A stretch of DNA of 64,000 nt from Hemerocallis citrina (Eukaryota > Streptophyta > Magnoliopsida > Asparagales > Asphodelaceae), in contig CM030362.1 of the NCBI GenBank assembly GCA_017893485.1, forward strand, positions 185,686,813 through 185,750,812. Reading direction: 5' to 3'. The notes below the pieces were generated by a model. It made no database searches. It was not told the DNA's origin and saw only the letters and a program-made list of their open reading frames with translations. The position numbers were made by a program, and so were the translations under genes. Shown here piece after piece: positions 11,297 through 22,480 of this stretch; the first letter of the stretch is position 1; each line of letters starts with the position of its first letter.

Positions 11297-11692
11297 CTGT
11301 AAAAATAAATAGTAACAATCAAAATAACAAAAGAAAATAAACAACTATAATATGTTTTTCCAAAATCAGTACCCATTTAAAAAGAAAATAAAAACCCCGT
11401 CATAATTATAAGGAAATCATAATTAAAAGAAATCCCAAATTCAATTTTAGAAAACTTTATAAAGAAAGAAACTACAAAAGTGGTTTTTCACATAAGTGTC
11501 ATATTTACTGCATTCATAGATTGTTCTCTTGCTTTATTTCTATGCACCATGCTCCATTCTTTCTCAAATTAGGATTTTGGAGAGTAGTAATGGTAAGAAA
11601 TAACAAGCAACAGATCGGATATCATAACAAAAGTTTGCACAAGGGGCCCTCTCTTTGTTTAAAACAGACAGAGAGAACATATAGAAATATAC
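11297..11692. other. Spacer between bromodomain and RRP40 fragments
   Basis: No recognised coding text. The plus-strand open frame at 11521-11829 overlaps the RRP40 exon on the opposite strand and has no family motif. Confidence 0.55.
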
Positions 11693-12322
11693 CTAGACAT
11701 GACCATTCAATCCAACAGCAATCTCAAAAGACAATTTTTTCCCAAGAGCCTCAAGAACTGGACATGTTGGAGAGCTTAGCAACCTGGGGGAAAAAATTAT
11801 ATACTTTTTTTATCATGACAAGTTATTAAATAAAACCTTGCCTAAATGAATCCAATGGTATCTTAGAAATGTTCCATGGGTTGATTTTTCACCCACATTC
11901 GTGTCAATCCGGTTGACGTCTCAAACATGTAACCCTCTTTTAGGGGACCAAATTCTGCTGCTTTGTTACTTGCTTCAATTAGAATAGAGAGATTTAATTT
12001 AAAAAATCATTATATAACGGAAAACATGCCTAAAGAAGATCTAGTAGTGTTCAGTACAGTGTGTTTTATGCGTGTCTTGTTTGTCTAGGTTCAAATTTAG
12101 ACAACCTAAACAGAATAGAGTAATTAATTTGAAATAGTCAAAAGACAATACAGTATGAAGACAGGTAACAGAGGCTGAGATATTCTGACCATCAGGGTAT
12201 AATGAAAAGTTAGTAACAACTATGCTACAAGGTAAGGAAGACAAAGTACCATCAGTACAACAGAGTTCTGGATTCATGATGCTATTAGCTTTAACCACTC
12301 TAACATAGAGGAGAGTGTCGAC
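11693..12322 (-). pseudogene. RRP40: Exosome subunit RRP40 fragment, Helitron cargo
   Basis: RRP40 is an RNA-binding cap subunit of the RNA exosome. Two minus-strand exons are clear: 12250-12322 (VDTLLYVRVVKANSIMNPEL) and 11693-11783 (LLSSPTCPVLEALGKKLSFE, then IAVGLNGHV). Both keep AG acceptors and GT donors. The exon expected between them (the AEYGPL..GYMFECS part) is not seen, nor are the N-terminal exons or the last part of the KH domain. At the end of the second exon the family text NGRVW reads NGHV*, so Arg became His and Trp became a stop, both explainable by G-to-A changes. A non-functional captured piece, same orientation as RepHel. Confidence 0.8.
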
Positions 12323-12949
12323 CTGCAGTAGAACAGTAACAATGCAAACATGTAATTACAAAGGGAAGAAGTTATAGAAAACAAGTGGGAAAAAGAAAGA
12401 AAGAAGGGCAGCATTATATTTGAAGCTTTGCAAAGAATTACTACATTTTCGGACATCTGAATCTAAGTTAAGAGAATACCAGTTCAAACACTGAATAATA
12501 ATTTCAAGTTTGATTGAGGCTTCACAACTCGATGATAAGAACTTTAAATTTCTAACTCAAATGGAGTTTTTGACATCTCCAGTGGCTGGTGGTGTTTCAA
12601 AGCTAGCAAACCTCAGGTCTGCATGTAATGACCTAAATAATCATGAGTTAGAACCATCAAAAATATCCATCCATTCAATTGTTGTATGCTTTTAATGGAC
12701 TACTTGCCTTACATATACTCTTTGATTTCATTATGTGTCATAAAACCTTCGACATAATATATGATATCTGAAACTTAAGGAAAAAGAAAATGAGAACATT
12801 ATGATAATAAACAAAAAGAGAAAATCTTATTTATAATTCTATTACATCTTAAGAACTTGAAAGAAGAAAAAAGAAACGACATACCTTAGGCATTAACACT
12901 TCCTTATAAACCACATTTTTTGTGTATGAACCTTTAAGCTTAGGATGCT
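12323..12949. other. Spacer between RRP40 fragment and helicase end, possible extra fragment
   Basis: The plus-strand frame at 12510-12695 (EASQLDDKNFKFLTQMEF, LANLRSACNDLNNHELEP) has gene-like composition, but I do not recognise it. Otherwise AT-rich intronic-looking DNA. Confidence 0.4.
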
Positions 12950-15293
12950 GCTCTGGGCTTTATTAGAATTTTAGTATCCTTCATAGACATTCCTCTAGAA
13001 AAAGCAACGTATAGTTGTCCGTGAGAAAATACATTATTTGGCAGATAAACTCCATCGTGGGGTATTGTTTGTCCTTGTGCCTTATTAATTGTCATGGCAA
13101 AGCAAAGCCGAACTGGATATTGTTCCCTTTTGAATTTGAAAAGATAATTCTCATCTTCGTTCGGACATAAGGGTATCCTTGGAAGAAAAAAAACATTTAC
13201 TAGAAAATTGACCCGTCGATATTTCTACATGGATAACATTGTCTCTAAAATCTCGACATACCATTCTTGTTCCATTGCATAAACCTTGTGATAGATCTAG
13301 ATTTCTTAATAATATAACTGGAGAATTTTTTTCAGTATTAGTTTATGTGTTGGAAGACCATTTGGGATAAGTGAATTAAGAAATTCTGGTTGATATAAAT
13401 TATGAGGATCATCAATTGCAGAATCAATACTGAAGTAAGTAACTTCTTCTCCAGGAAATCTAGCAATCATTCTATCATTTAATGAATTAACCCACTCATT
13501 TTTTGCTGCTAAAATAGCACGCGTGGTGATGTAGGCAGGAGAGTGTGCATGTTGATGGAATGAAGGGAAAACATTATCAAGCAAGGCATTCTCTGATACT
13601 TCATCATTTATGTATTCAGCGATCATCTCCTTTGGAATTTGAACTAAATCATCGCCCATAACAGGCTCCTCTCTGTTCCCTATTCGAAGCAAAAAGTCAC
13701 TAAATAATTGATCTAATATTGCCCTCATATTTTGTTGTAATTGTATAATTTCCATTTCTTGCCATAGATTTGATTTTACTAAGGTAGAAGCAATAGTTTG
13801 TTCTCTCGTTCCATGTGGTACCACTGGAAGGACTTGCCGAAAATCTCCACCAAATACCATAACTTCAAATCTCTTAACGTACGATCTAATGTCTCGACAT
13901 TTTTACGATTTGACATTGGTGCTTCATCCCATATAATTAAGACTGCCTTTCTCGGTAGTTCTGCAAGGCTTTTTTGCTTTGAAATGTTGCACATGCTTTT
14001 GTCATCAATTTTTGTGATTGGTATCTTAAATCTTGAATGAGCAGTTCGTCCTCCTGGTATAATTGCTACTGCGACCCCTGGTGATGTTGTGTCAATTGCG
14101 ATCTTACCGCTTGTCCTTAATGCAGCAAGAATTGCACGATACAAATATGTTTTTTCCTATTCCACCAAGACCATCGATAAAAAATACTCCATGTTTATTA
14201 TGATCTATGCGCTTCATGATATTGTCATATGCATTTTTCTGTTCATTATTAAGCCTTGATAAGGAAAGCAGGTCTTCTAGAGGGGTGATAATGCTTAGTT
14301 CGTCATTGATCTCCTTCATATCTTCATTATTGTTATAATCATATAAATCAACTCGTGGTAGATCATAATCTGTTATGCTCTTTCCCATGTGTTCTAGGAA
14401 GATATCGATGCAAGCTAATGTTTTGAAAATTTGGCTTTCCAGTGAGGCATCTTGTTTTCTGAAGTCGTCGGATAATGCTTTAAAATTTTCTTCCCATAAC
14501 TTCTTCACTCTAGTTGGTTGGCAATAAATCAACACTGTCGCAAAAAGTCTTCGTAATTCTAAAGGCATTTGGAAGTTTGCCGCTTCATTTAGACATTCTG
14601 AAATACTATTATATGTTCCAATAATCCTCGTTTTTCTGCAGATTCTCTGAAAGTTGCACACTTTATATCATTAAATGTGAGTAGGTCATCAAACGATGTT
14701 GGCCGAGGAACATGATTCAGCAATAACCGTAGATAGTAACGTTCTCCTTCAATAGGATTAGCAGTATTGATTCGGCCGATCTGCACTTGTTTGCGTCTTT
14801 TCGTCCACTTCTTTCCTGTATTGTTCCATACATAGTGTTCCGGAAATTCTTTGTACAAGTATTTCTGTGCATCTTTATCTTTCCTGTTCATTTTAAAAAA
14901 AAATGTCAAAATTGTATATAGAATTTTTTTTAATCTAACAAATTTTTACTTGTAAACTTTAGATAATTCAAATAATACAATGAAACCTGTTTTGTTCAAA
15001 GAATTCGGTCAACATTGGCTTTGAAAAGTAATCAAGTTGTACCAAATCTTTTAAATTTTGATTTTCTGCATAATACACATAATGGCTTTTCGGAAGATGT
15101 AATTGCAAATTTTTAACTGAAGGATACATATCATTAAGATCATATTCAAAGATTCACCATATAGCTTCTGGTGCCGATACCCATCTTGCATCTTGGAATT
15201 GTTGGATCTCGTCAATAGTAGTTTCTTTATCAGAAGGTGCAATTCGTAATGACACTCGATCATGACCTTTATATATGTATTTATAAAGATATT
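12950..15293 (-). pseudogene. Helitron RepHel, PIF1-like helicase portion
   Basis: This is the C-terminal half of the Helitron Rep/helicase, which nicks and unwinds DNA for rolling-circle transposition. Motifs in minus-strand order are YKYIYKG (just after 15293), FFIDGLGGIGK (Walker A, about 14165), VLIIWDEAPM (Walker B, about 13935), a GGDFRQVLPVV block (about 13850), LQQNMR (about 13730) and AMTINKAQGQT..YLPNNVFSHGQLYVAFSRG (about 13110-12985). The frame is broken at several points. The clearest is a run of six T (14150-14155, plus strand) inside the Walker A coding sequence that shifts the frame, and there are stops near 13300. The gene continues across the LTR insertion into 18573-19877. 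Confidence 0.88.
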
Positions 15294-15620
15294 TGTAATA
15301 TCCCGATCTACTATTAATAATATTATTTTATTAGCGTCTGACTACTTGATTATTTTATTTTTCTTTCACCATTGTGTTATCTTTTAGCCATGACAATCTA
15401 ATGGATAATTAGGAATTGTTGTATAGCTAAACCTAGGGTTACAAAGACATAAGGGATTAAGGATTCTTCTAGAACTATTCTCCCCCACATAACCCTTCCC
15501 TCACATAACACCTCCCCCACCTCACCCTTCTTCCCCTAGATAAGGCCGCCCCCAAATTAGGGGAGGGCCCATGTGCACTTTTGTGTGTACACATTTTTAT
15601 TTTTCACCCTTCTTCCCACC

Positions 15621-15630
15621 TATAAATACC
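15621..15630 (+). promoter_or_regulatory. TATA box of solo LTR C
   Basis: cctataaatacccc about 330 bases inside the LTR, followed by a purine-rich leader; likely the retrotransposon core promoter. Confidence 0.6.
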
Positions 15631-16528
15631 CCCTTCCTCCACCTTTGTCTCATTTAGAAAGATCAAAAGAAAGAAAGGAAAAGAAAGAGAGAACACCATG
15701 CTAACTTGAGAGTTTTCTTGTAGGTTTAGTAGGAGTTCTAAAAGCTAGGAGGAAGGAGAAGTAGCATAGCTAGTTCTTCCTACAAGTGAAACAAGGTGGG
15801 GGTTTCTCTTTGTTTGTTTGTTTGTTTGTTTGTTTATTTGAATGGTGTTTTGATGTTCTTCTTCTTCTTACCCTCCTTGTTTATTTTTCTTTTTGGTGTG
15901 GTTGTTTTGAAGTAGTATGGTTGTATGGGTTCTTATTTGAATGTTGTTAGTAGTTGTGGTTTAACTCATAAAAGAACTAACTACTTGGACTAAAATGACA
16001 TACAACATATGAACTTTTACATACAACCACTTAAGGTTGTAGGACTTGAATGAGAACTAATACATAAGGCATATGGACTAAGTATACAACCATCTTAGTT
16101 GTAGGACATACATTAACTTGGACAAAAAAAAAGAAGGCGGCATATGTTGGTTGAACCCAAAATGGAAAGGCTCTTAATTATTTTATTATTGTTTAGTTCT
16201 TTTATAAACTTAAGTAAGAAAGAAACCATTGTAGTTATTAATGAAAAAGAAACTATCTAATCACTAGTTGTAAAAAGATTAAAAATATCTCTTTTATGTC
16301 CACTAGTAATAATAAGAAACATATGCTAATAAAGATTTGTAGTAAGTAATTTAGTTGTAGATATTTATGTTATATTTTAGTAGAAACTCATGGTAGTAGT
16401 AGTAGATATGTATGTTCCAAGAAAGTAGTAGTAGTAGATGTTAAAATAAAATAGTTGTAGATATTTATGTTATGAGAAATCTTAGTAGATGATTATTAAA
16501 TGGATGTTGTGTTTATGTTAAGGTAAAT

Positions 16529-16768
16529 ACCATGTTTAGATTAATTTATTTATGCTTAGAATGTTGTAGGATTCATTCTAAAATTCCTACCATGTTTAGA
16601 TTAATTTATTTATGCTTAGAATGTTGTAGGATTCATTCTAAAATTTCTATCATGTTTTAGGAAGGATATTTATGCTTAGAATGTTGTAGGATTCATTCTA
16701 AAATTCCTATCATGTTTTAGGAAGGATATTTATGCTTAGAATGTTGTAGGATTTATTCTAAAAATCCC
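16529..16768. repeat. 60-base tandem repeat, four units, in LTR C
   Basis: Units of 60 bases share tttatgcttagaatgttgta followed by ggattcattctaaaatt. Units one and two match closely, as do three and four. Diverged traces continue to about 16990. Confidence 0.9.
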
Positions 16769-18059
16769 TACCATGCTTAGGAATGATGTATACCATGCTA
16801 AGGGTATAAACATGCTTAGGATGTTGTAGGATTTACATTAAAAATACCTACCATGCCTTGGAATGTTGTATGTTCATACTAGTTATATGCCCATGCTTAA
16901 GATTGTTACAAGTGCATGCTAAATCGCATTCATGATTAAGAATGTTGTAAGTTGATAGTTATGTCATATATACCATGTTTTAGTGGTGGTAGGTTGATGC
17001 TTGCAATTGCATACTATGATTGGATTGCCATAGGTTAAGTAATAAGAAAGAGTCATGTGGAAATTGTAGGAGTAACTACCTTGTTGTAGTTAACGGTAGT
17101 ATGGAACCATAGCATATGGGCACCCTTCATTCACAGCAATAACGGTTGAGAAGTTCTAATAGTTGTAGCTTGATAAAAAAGCTAGTTTAGGGTCTTCAAG
17201 TACCCTAGGGGTCGTCGACCATCAAGACCGCATCCTACCCCCTTAGAATAAATGGATAGATCTCACCTCGGGCGTCGACGGATCTTAACCAATGTAGGTT
17301 GACCGTGGGCCGAGAGTGTTGGTAGAATCCAAGTTAGGGGTAGGAATGAGTGAGAGTGATCTCGTTACTCGAGTCTTGGATCGAAGGACCACGAGTTGAA
17401 CCATGGTAATCTAAGTTGGAAATTAGGTGAGATTGCATAGGAGTGGTAACATCATTAGGGTAGTAACTTATAAAATCATTACTTAACCTTTTTGCCAGAA
17501 AGAAGGGGAGTTGGTAGTAGGGTGCACCGTACGACCAAACCTTTCTTTGGGACCGATCATAGGTGGTGTTATTGGATTGTACCCTCCTGTCAAAAGGGAT
17601 ACGTACGATGCCTTCTCACTAGTTGGGGACATGGGTTGCGTATCCTGATTGTTAATTCCTGAAGTGCCATGATAAGGCGGGCGGAGCTAGGGGGATGGAC
17701 CCCCGGAACTCCGTCAGGTCCTATGCCAAGAGGGCGAACAGGCCATGGACTACGGTCCGACCAGGGGGCGGCAGGGGGCTCCCCTGTTAGCAGTATCCCC
17801 GACGGTTCGTTAGGTTTTTGAGTGAGATCCGGTAGCCGGATAGCAGTGGAAACATGGACACCACTGGCGAACTGCATTAGTGGGACTTGACCACGTCTGC
17901 AACCTCATCAGTCACGTTGTATCTATCAGGAACATATTGTGTACGATTAGAATTCATAACGCGGGTTCAATCCCTATATATGGAGAAAACGGCTTGAGAT
18001 GGGGCGCATGTAGTATGGGATGCATGTTGCTTTCAGAGACTTGCTGACATTAGAATATG

Positions 18060-18165
18060 AGCATCTTAGCTTAGTTGACAGTGCATTAGTATTCTAGTTT
18101 AGTTGACAGTGCATTAGTATCCTAGTTTAGTTGACAGTGCATTGATATTCCAGTTTGAGTGACAC
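18060..18165. repeat. Tandem repeat of about 35 bases, three units
   Basis: tagtttagttgacagtgcat recurs with tagtattc or tagtatcc spacers inside LTR C. Confidence 0.85.
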
Positions 18166-18572
18166 TTATTAGATTCTAATCATGGCACTCACGAACACTT
18201 AAACTACACCGACATACCTTATCCTGTTTGTATATGTTGTATTGGAGATTCGCTGCTATATGATCAGCCTTTAAGCGTCAGTGAATACTGACGTCCCCAC
18301 TTCCATAGGTACTGCATCGCAAGTACAGGTGCGAGATTCAGGAGGACTCAAGGCAAGGAAAGTGAGGAGTCAATGACATGTTTTAATTTCTGCTATAATA
18401 ACTATTTCATGTATACTCTGATGTAATCTATTGTAAATGGGAACATTCGGCCTGTAATATTGAGTTAATAAAAAGTTTTAAATTTACCTGTTTCTGTGTA
18501 TTGTGACTAATTGAATGAAAAGGTCCTGGCTCGTGTCTCGTTTTCCCAGTATATGGAAATCGGGGCGCTACA

Positions 18573-19877
18573 ATATTTAACTGCGCTTATCCCATATCAT
18601 ATTTCAATATTTATGTGACAGTTGTATCGAGTCAATAAGTACGGATTATATGGAACTACCCATCGATTATCGAGCATATGATTTCTTACTTTGGCTTGTT
18701 GCCCATTATTTCTTCTCCTGTAAATTGGGTACGAAACCTTTCCTTGAGAAGTGTTTTCACAAAAATGTTTCGGATAGTTGTCCTTGCAAGCTCCCTTCCG
18801 CATGCATACATTTATCTTTTTAAGAATTCCACATGGGCCATGCATCATATGCTTCACAATTAATGCATACAGTTCAGGATATTTAATGCTATTTGGAATT
18901 TCTGCACATACCATTTTGTCATACATGTCAGGAGTAGATATCTTATATCCAGGCTTCATTATGACTAAAATATGGGCATGTGGCAACCCTCCCTTCTGAA
19001 ATTCAATAACATGGACATGGGCAATTACATGTCCAAAAATATTTTTTTTTTAAAAGTTGGTCTTTAAGTTCTTGTAACTTGGCTTGAAAGATTCGTGATA
19101 CTAAATCTGGCCTGTCTTGACTATATTGTCCTGGCTTTAACTCATCATGAATTTCTTTCCATTTGGGATTGCAAGTCATGGTTATAAACAAATCTGGTCT
19201 CCCATATTTTTGAACCAACGCCATTGAGTCCAAATATCCGCGTCTCATATCTCTTGGTCCACTAATAAATGATGCTGGAAGTATTAATCTCTAACCAACA
19301 TTTTTTCCCCTTGTTTCACCTGCTAACACACTGTCAACTACACCTTTGTATAATTCTGCACAAATTGTTTTTTGGCCACCATTCCGAAAGAAGTCCAGTC
19401 TTGTTGTTTCCATCTTTATGTACATATCAACTAAAAATTGTTGCGATAATCTTCCAGCATAATGGATGGGGGAAAAAATATTCTCTCAAATTTGAAGTTT
19501 ATAGCAATAATATTCTCTGCAAGATACTCTATTTTTACTTCCTTTAAGAATGTCACTTTCTTCTCTGTCAAAAATTTCATTCTCAGATGTCAATTCAACC
19601 CTATCATTCTGTTCCATGACATCACTTGTATATTAGCATTTTCTCTTAATATTTTGGTGCCATCCAACTTCTCCGTAAGGAAAAAGCAATGGATACTGTA
19701 AAAGATCGTAGCATCCAAAGTAATGTTTCACTGTACGATGCAATCCAGAGCGTGAATTAATGAGAATATCTCGGCCATCAACTGGTGATGAATCATTTCC
19801 TTCAATTCGTATTGCTGCCACTTGATCTGATGTTGGAGTATTATATACTCTTTGATCAACTTGAGCATTACACTTGA
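18573..19877 (-). pseudogene. Helitron RepHel, Rep nuclease portion
   Basis: This is the Rep (HUH endonuclease) part. Minus-strand motifs in order: VDQRVYNTPTSDQVAAIR (about 19850), YPLLFPYGE (about 19690), RRGYLDSMALVQKYGRPDLF (about 19240), TCNPKWKEI, VHVIEFQKGGLPHAHIL (HUH motif, about 18960-19010) and RYNCHINIEI (about 18610). The frame breaks near 19037-19051 in a long T run, and there are scattered stops. The catalytic-tyrosine block is cut by the solo LTR. Taking out the LTR and one atatt joins VKY to LYKYIYKG in frame. Confidence 0.88.
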
Positions 19878-20306
19878 CTAGCAATTTACACGTGCGATGC
19901 ACGTTTTAATAATTTTAAAAAATAAAAATAAAAAAATCTGATGTAAGGACGATTTGAACTGGAAACCTCCTTTATATTAATTATGTACGTACATTGCACA
20001 TGTTGGTAGAATGACAAAATGACAAATGACACTTAGGCCTTCTCCCATTATAATATTAGAGATTATATTATATATATTTATATAGGGGTATTTGTTAGTT
20101 TAGTTTTTAAAAATAGTGGAGGTATATGCTAGTTTTCACATTTTAAATGGGGCATTTGCTAAAATATCCCTTTTTTAGGGGCTGCACGTGCATCACACGG
20201 GTATGTTTGGTGGATTTAGTTTGGCCGTATATTGCACGGGTTTACTCAGTTACAAAATTAGGGTTTGTTTGTTTACAACCCCAACTCTCCCATTAAAATA
20301 GTAAGA
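19878..20306 (-). mobile_element. Composite mini-Helitron inside the Rep gene
   Basis: On the minus strand it begins TCTTACTATTTTAATGGGAG at 20306 after an A and ends CTAG (19881-19878) before a T. A second internal 5' end, tctctaatattataatggga, begins at about 20072. The 3' end carries the palindrome acgtgcatcgcacgt. Removing 19878-20306 joins the flanking Rep coding sequence in frame (DIV to IKCNAQVDQRVYN), which fixes both borders. Confidence 0.85.
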
Positions 20307-21120
20307 TAACAATATCATGGCTATCTGCATATTGATTATCCTTCATTGAACGAAAAATTTTGCCATAAGGATTGACTGATAATATTTCCAATAACTTTTT
20401 AACCAATATTTTGTCAAAATTTGCTACAGGTATTGCACTAACTCTATTTTCAACCTCATTCTTGGTGTCATAAATATACAATGAAGGTATCGTGGTGCAT
20501 TGTCACTTTTGGCTATAGAAGGTAAAGCGTGATAAACTTGTCCTTGAACTCTGAATGTATAGATTCCTTGCTTTGAGTTAGCTAGATTGTGATCCAACTT
20601 AACACCAAATGATGTAAAAGAGAATATGCTATTGTATGCACGTATTTTATTTCTGAATTATTTTGATTCCTCATCCAAAGAAGTATATAAAGCTTTTAAT
20701 GCTTCAAGTACAACAGTAGGAGCCAACTTAACTTGTTCGTTATAGCAACAAAATGCTAAAGTCTCGTATTGAAATACTTTTGCAAAACAATAATTGCAGA
20801 AACGGGGCTTCTCCAATATATGCAATTCAGAGCATGAAGGATCATAATCATCATTTTCATTTATGATACTGTTTGTTGTACCATTGTTTTAATAAATTAT
20901 TAAGTTAGTTTTAGGATTTAAATATGTTAGACTAATACAAACTCAAAAGTAGTTGTTACTGACCTTCATTTACAGAATTTGATGTATTGAGTTGAGCCGT
21001 CAACAAAGAACTTTTCTTCCTTTGCCTTTAATTGTCAGGTTTTTCATTTGAAGATTGATTTTTTCGTTTTCTTTGCTCAAGAGTCATGTTAGCATATCTT
21101 CTCCTATTATAGTCTCTCAT
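20307..21120 (-). pseudogene. Helitron RepHel, N-terminal portion
   Basis: It starts with MRDYNRRRYANMTLEQRKRK (21120 downwards), the basic N-terminus common in plant Helitron proteins. Then come CYNEQVKLAP (about 20740), SIFSFTSFGVKLD, GIYTFRVQGQVYHALPS, APRYLQLYIYDT (across a frameshift near 20480) and NPYGKIFRSMKD (about 20360). The stop after EKPDN and the frameshift show decay. Introns are not resolved. Confidence 0.8.
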
Positions 21121-22344
21121 TGCTTGAATTTCCATCTTCAAAATTTCAGCAAGAGAATTTAATATAACATTGCTTGAAGGTTACACTGCTTACAAAACTG
21201 TCGCAAAACAAAATTTTACCATAAGATAAAGATTTGAAAGTACAAAGCAAACAAGTAATACAAGAATTAGATAAGCTGGTGAATATAAAAAAGAACATCC
21301 AGATTTCAGTTTACTCGCCTTAAACCTTTTATGCTACCATTGTGCTCATAAATTACATAGAAAACAATATATATATTTGATGTTTCATTTTATGTAGCAC
21401 AGTAAGATCTAAAGCATGGTTAGGTTGGTGACTAAAAACCAGTCTCGAGTACACCTATGTAAACCTCCATACAGCAACAAAATTTCAAGTCATGCCAATA
21501 CACTAACGTTAAAAAAAAGGTTTATTTTCGAGTGATTTTTGTGAAAGAAAAAAATTTGGTGCAAGAATAGGTTTTGTTAAATCAAGACAATATCATTTTG
21601 TGGGTATAAAAGAAAGATAATGATTTAATTAAATAAAGAAAGTTTGTTAATTTTAAAAATCGATTAATTAGGGTGTATTGGGAAAAGATTTATCGTTTCG
21701 ACAAAAGATAGTGTTTTTGTTTATTTGATTTTATTCAAAAAGAGAGGTGATTTTTATTAGAAAAAGTTAGGTTCTTTAAGAAAGTTTGACTATTTTTGAA
21801 AAAACAGACTTTTTGTGATAAATCGGATCTTTTTAATTAAAAAATACGAAGTGAGTCTAATTACAACGATTCATCCACCATCTAGATTGTACCACATATA
21901 AGTAAGAGATACATAGTTCAAGTGTTTTCAATCAGAAAAATCATCTTTTTCAAACTTTAAGTTGTTGTTTTGGCTTGAATTTTTTTAAAAAAAATTTAAA
22001 AAAAGAATAAGGAGGACACCGAGGGGGGGGGGGGTTGTCGGCATCAGGCGTCAGATGCGGGAAAGTGTGGCGGCGCGCAGATCGAGGCAGCGGAAGGAGG
22101 CCCGGGGGTTGCTGGAATCAGATTTTTTTTTTCAAAAAAAAGAGAATAAGGAGGATACCGATGGTGGTGAGGGGGGGGGGGTTGTCGACGTCAGGCGTCG
22201 GATGTAGACTGTGACAGCGCGCGGATCGAGGCAGCGGAAGGAGACGGGGGGTTGCTGGGGTTCTCTATTAGGATTTTGGGGTTATAGATGGGAATACATA
22301 TAGAAGAGAGAAAAAAAGCATTGCACGTGTAATACACGTTCCCA
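21121..22344. other. Upstream (5') region of the large Helitron
   Basis: Mostly AT-rich with no gene. It contains a GC-rich near-duplicate (22009-22110 and 22144-22258) sharing gcgcg(c/g)agatcgaggcagc and a run of 10-12 G. A G-box palindrome lies at 22322-22342 (gcacgtgtaatacacgt). The RepHel promoter should be here, but I see no convincing TATA box. Confidence 0.5.
22009..22258. repeat. GC-rich tandem duplication with G runs
   Basis: Two copies of about 105-115 bases share a G10-12 run, gttgtcg(g/a)c, caggcgtc and gatcgaggcagcggaagga. Confidence 0.85.
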
Positions 22345-22441
22345 TTAAGTTATTTAATCTGAGTCTTTAATCGTGTAGATCAATATAATATATGAACGGC
22401 TAAGATCTCCTCCTGACAGATTTTTTTTTTATTGTGGATTT

Positions 22442-22479
<38 letters not shown>

Positions 22480-22480
22480 T

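Larger units (their letters stand above)
15294..18572 (+). mobile_element. Solo LTR, family C, inserted in the Helitron Rep gene
   Basis: Ends are tgtaatatcccgat at 15294 and atcggggcgctaca at 18572, TG..CA and inverse of each other except for four transitions. Flanks carry a 5-base target duplication, atatt (15289-15293 and 18573-18577). It is 3279 bases long with no gag or pol, so it is a solo LTR, probably Ty3/gypsy-like by its length and ends. A TATA box and downstream leader indicate plus-strand transcription. Short open frames inside, such as 17590-17877, look spurious. Confidence 0.88.
3661..22345 (-). mobile_element. Large decayed Helitron with RepHel, RPA and captured host-gene fragments
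   Basis: On one strand, in order, lie a Helitron Rep/PIF1-helicase gene (21120 to about 12950), fragments of RRP40, a bromodomain gene, a plasma-membrane H+-ATPase and a FYVE protein, and an RPA1-like gene (7078-4131). RepHel plus RPA is the known gene set of plant Helitrons, and capture of host exons is a known habit of these elements. Ends are not certain. A hairpin at 3661-3689 (gtgcaccaag..cttggtgcac) is a candidate 3' signal but lacks a clear CTRR. Text near 22320-22345 (minus: taacttaatgggaacgtg) resembles the 5' ends of the local mini-Helitrons. The coding evidence spans 4131-21120. A 3.3-kb solo LTR and a 429-base Helitron are later insertions. I cannot exclude that some cargo arrived by separate events. 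Confidence 0.75.

Noticed and set aside
12950..15293. A host PIF1 helicase gene
   Set aside because: Preceded in the same frame order by a Helitron Rep domain with the HUH motif and followed by RPA; the helicase text matches Helitron-type PIF1 domains.
16529..16768. Regular 60-base repeats considered as a CRISPR-like array
   Set aside because: Units abut without unique spacers and lie in a plant LTR; ordinary tandem repeat.
17590..17877. A 95-residue frame in LTR C
   Set aside because: No family motif; lies in a GC-richer part of a solo LTR.
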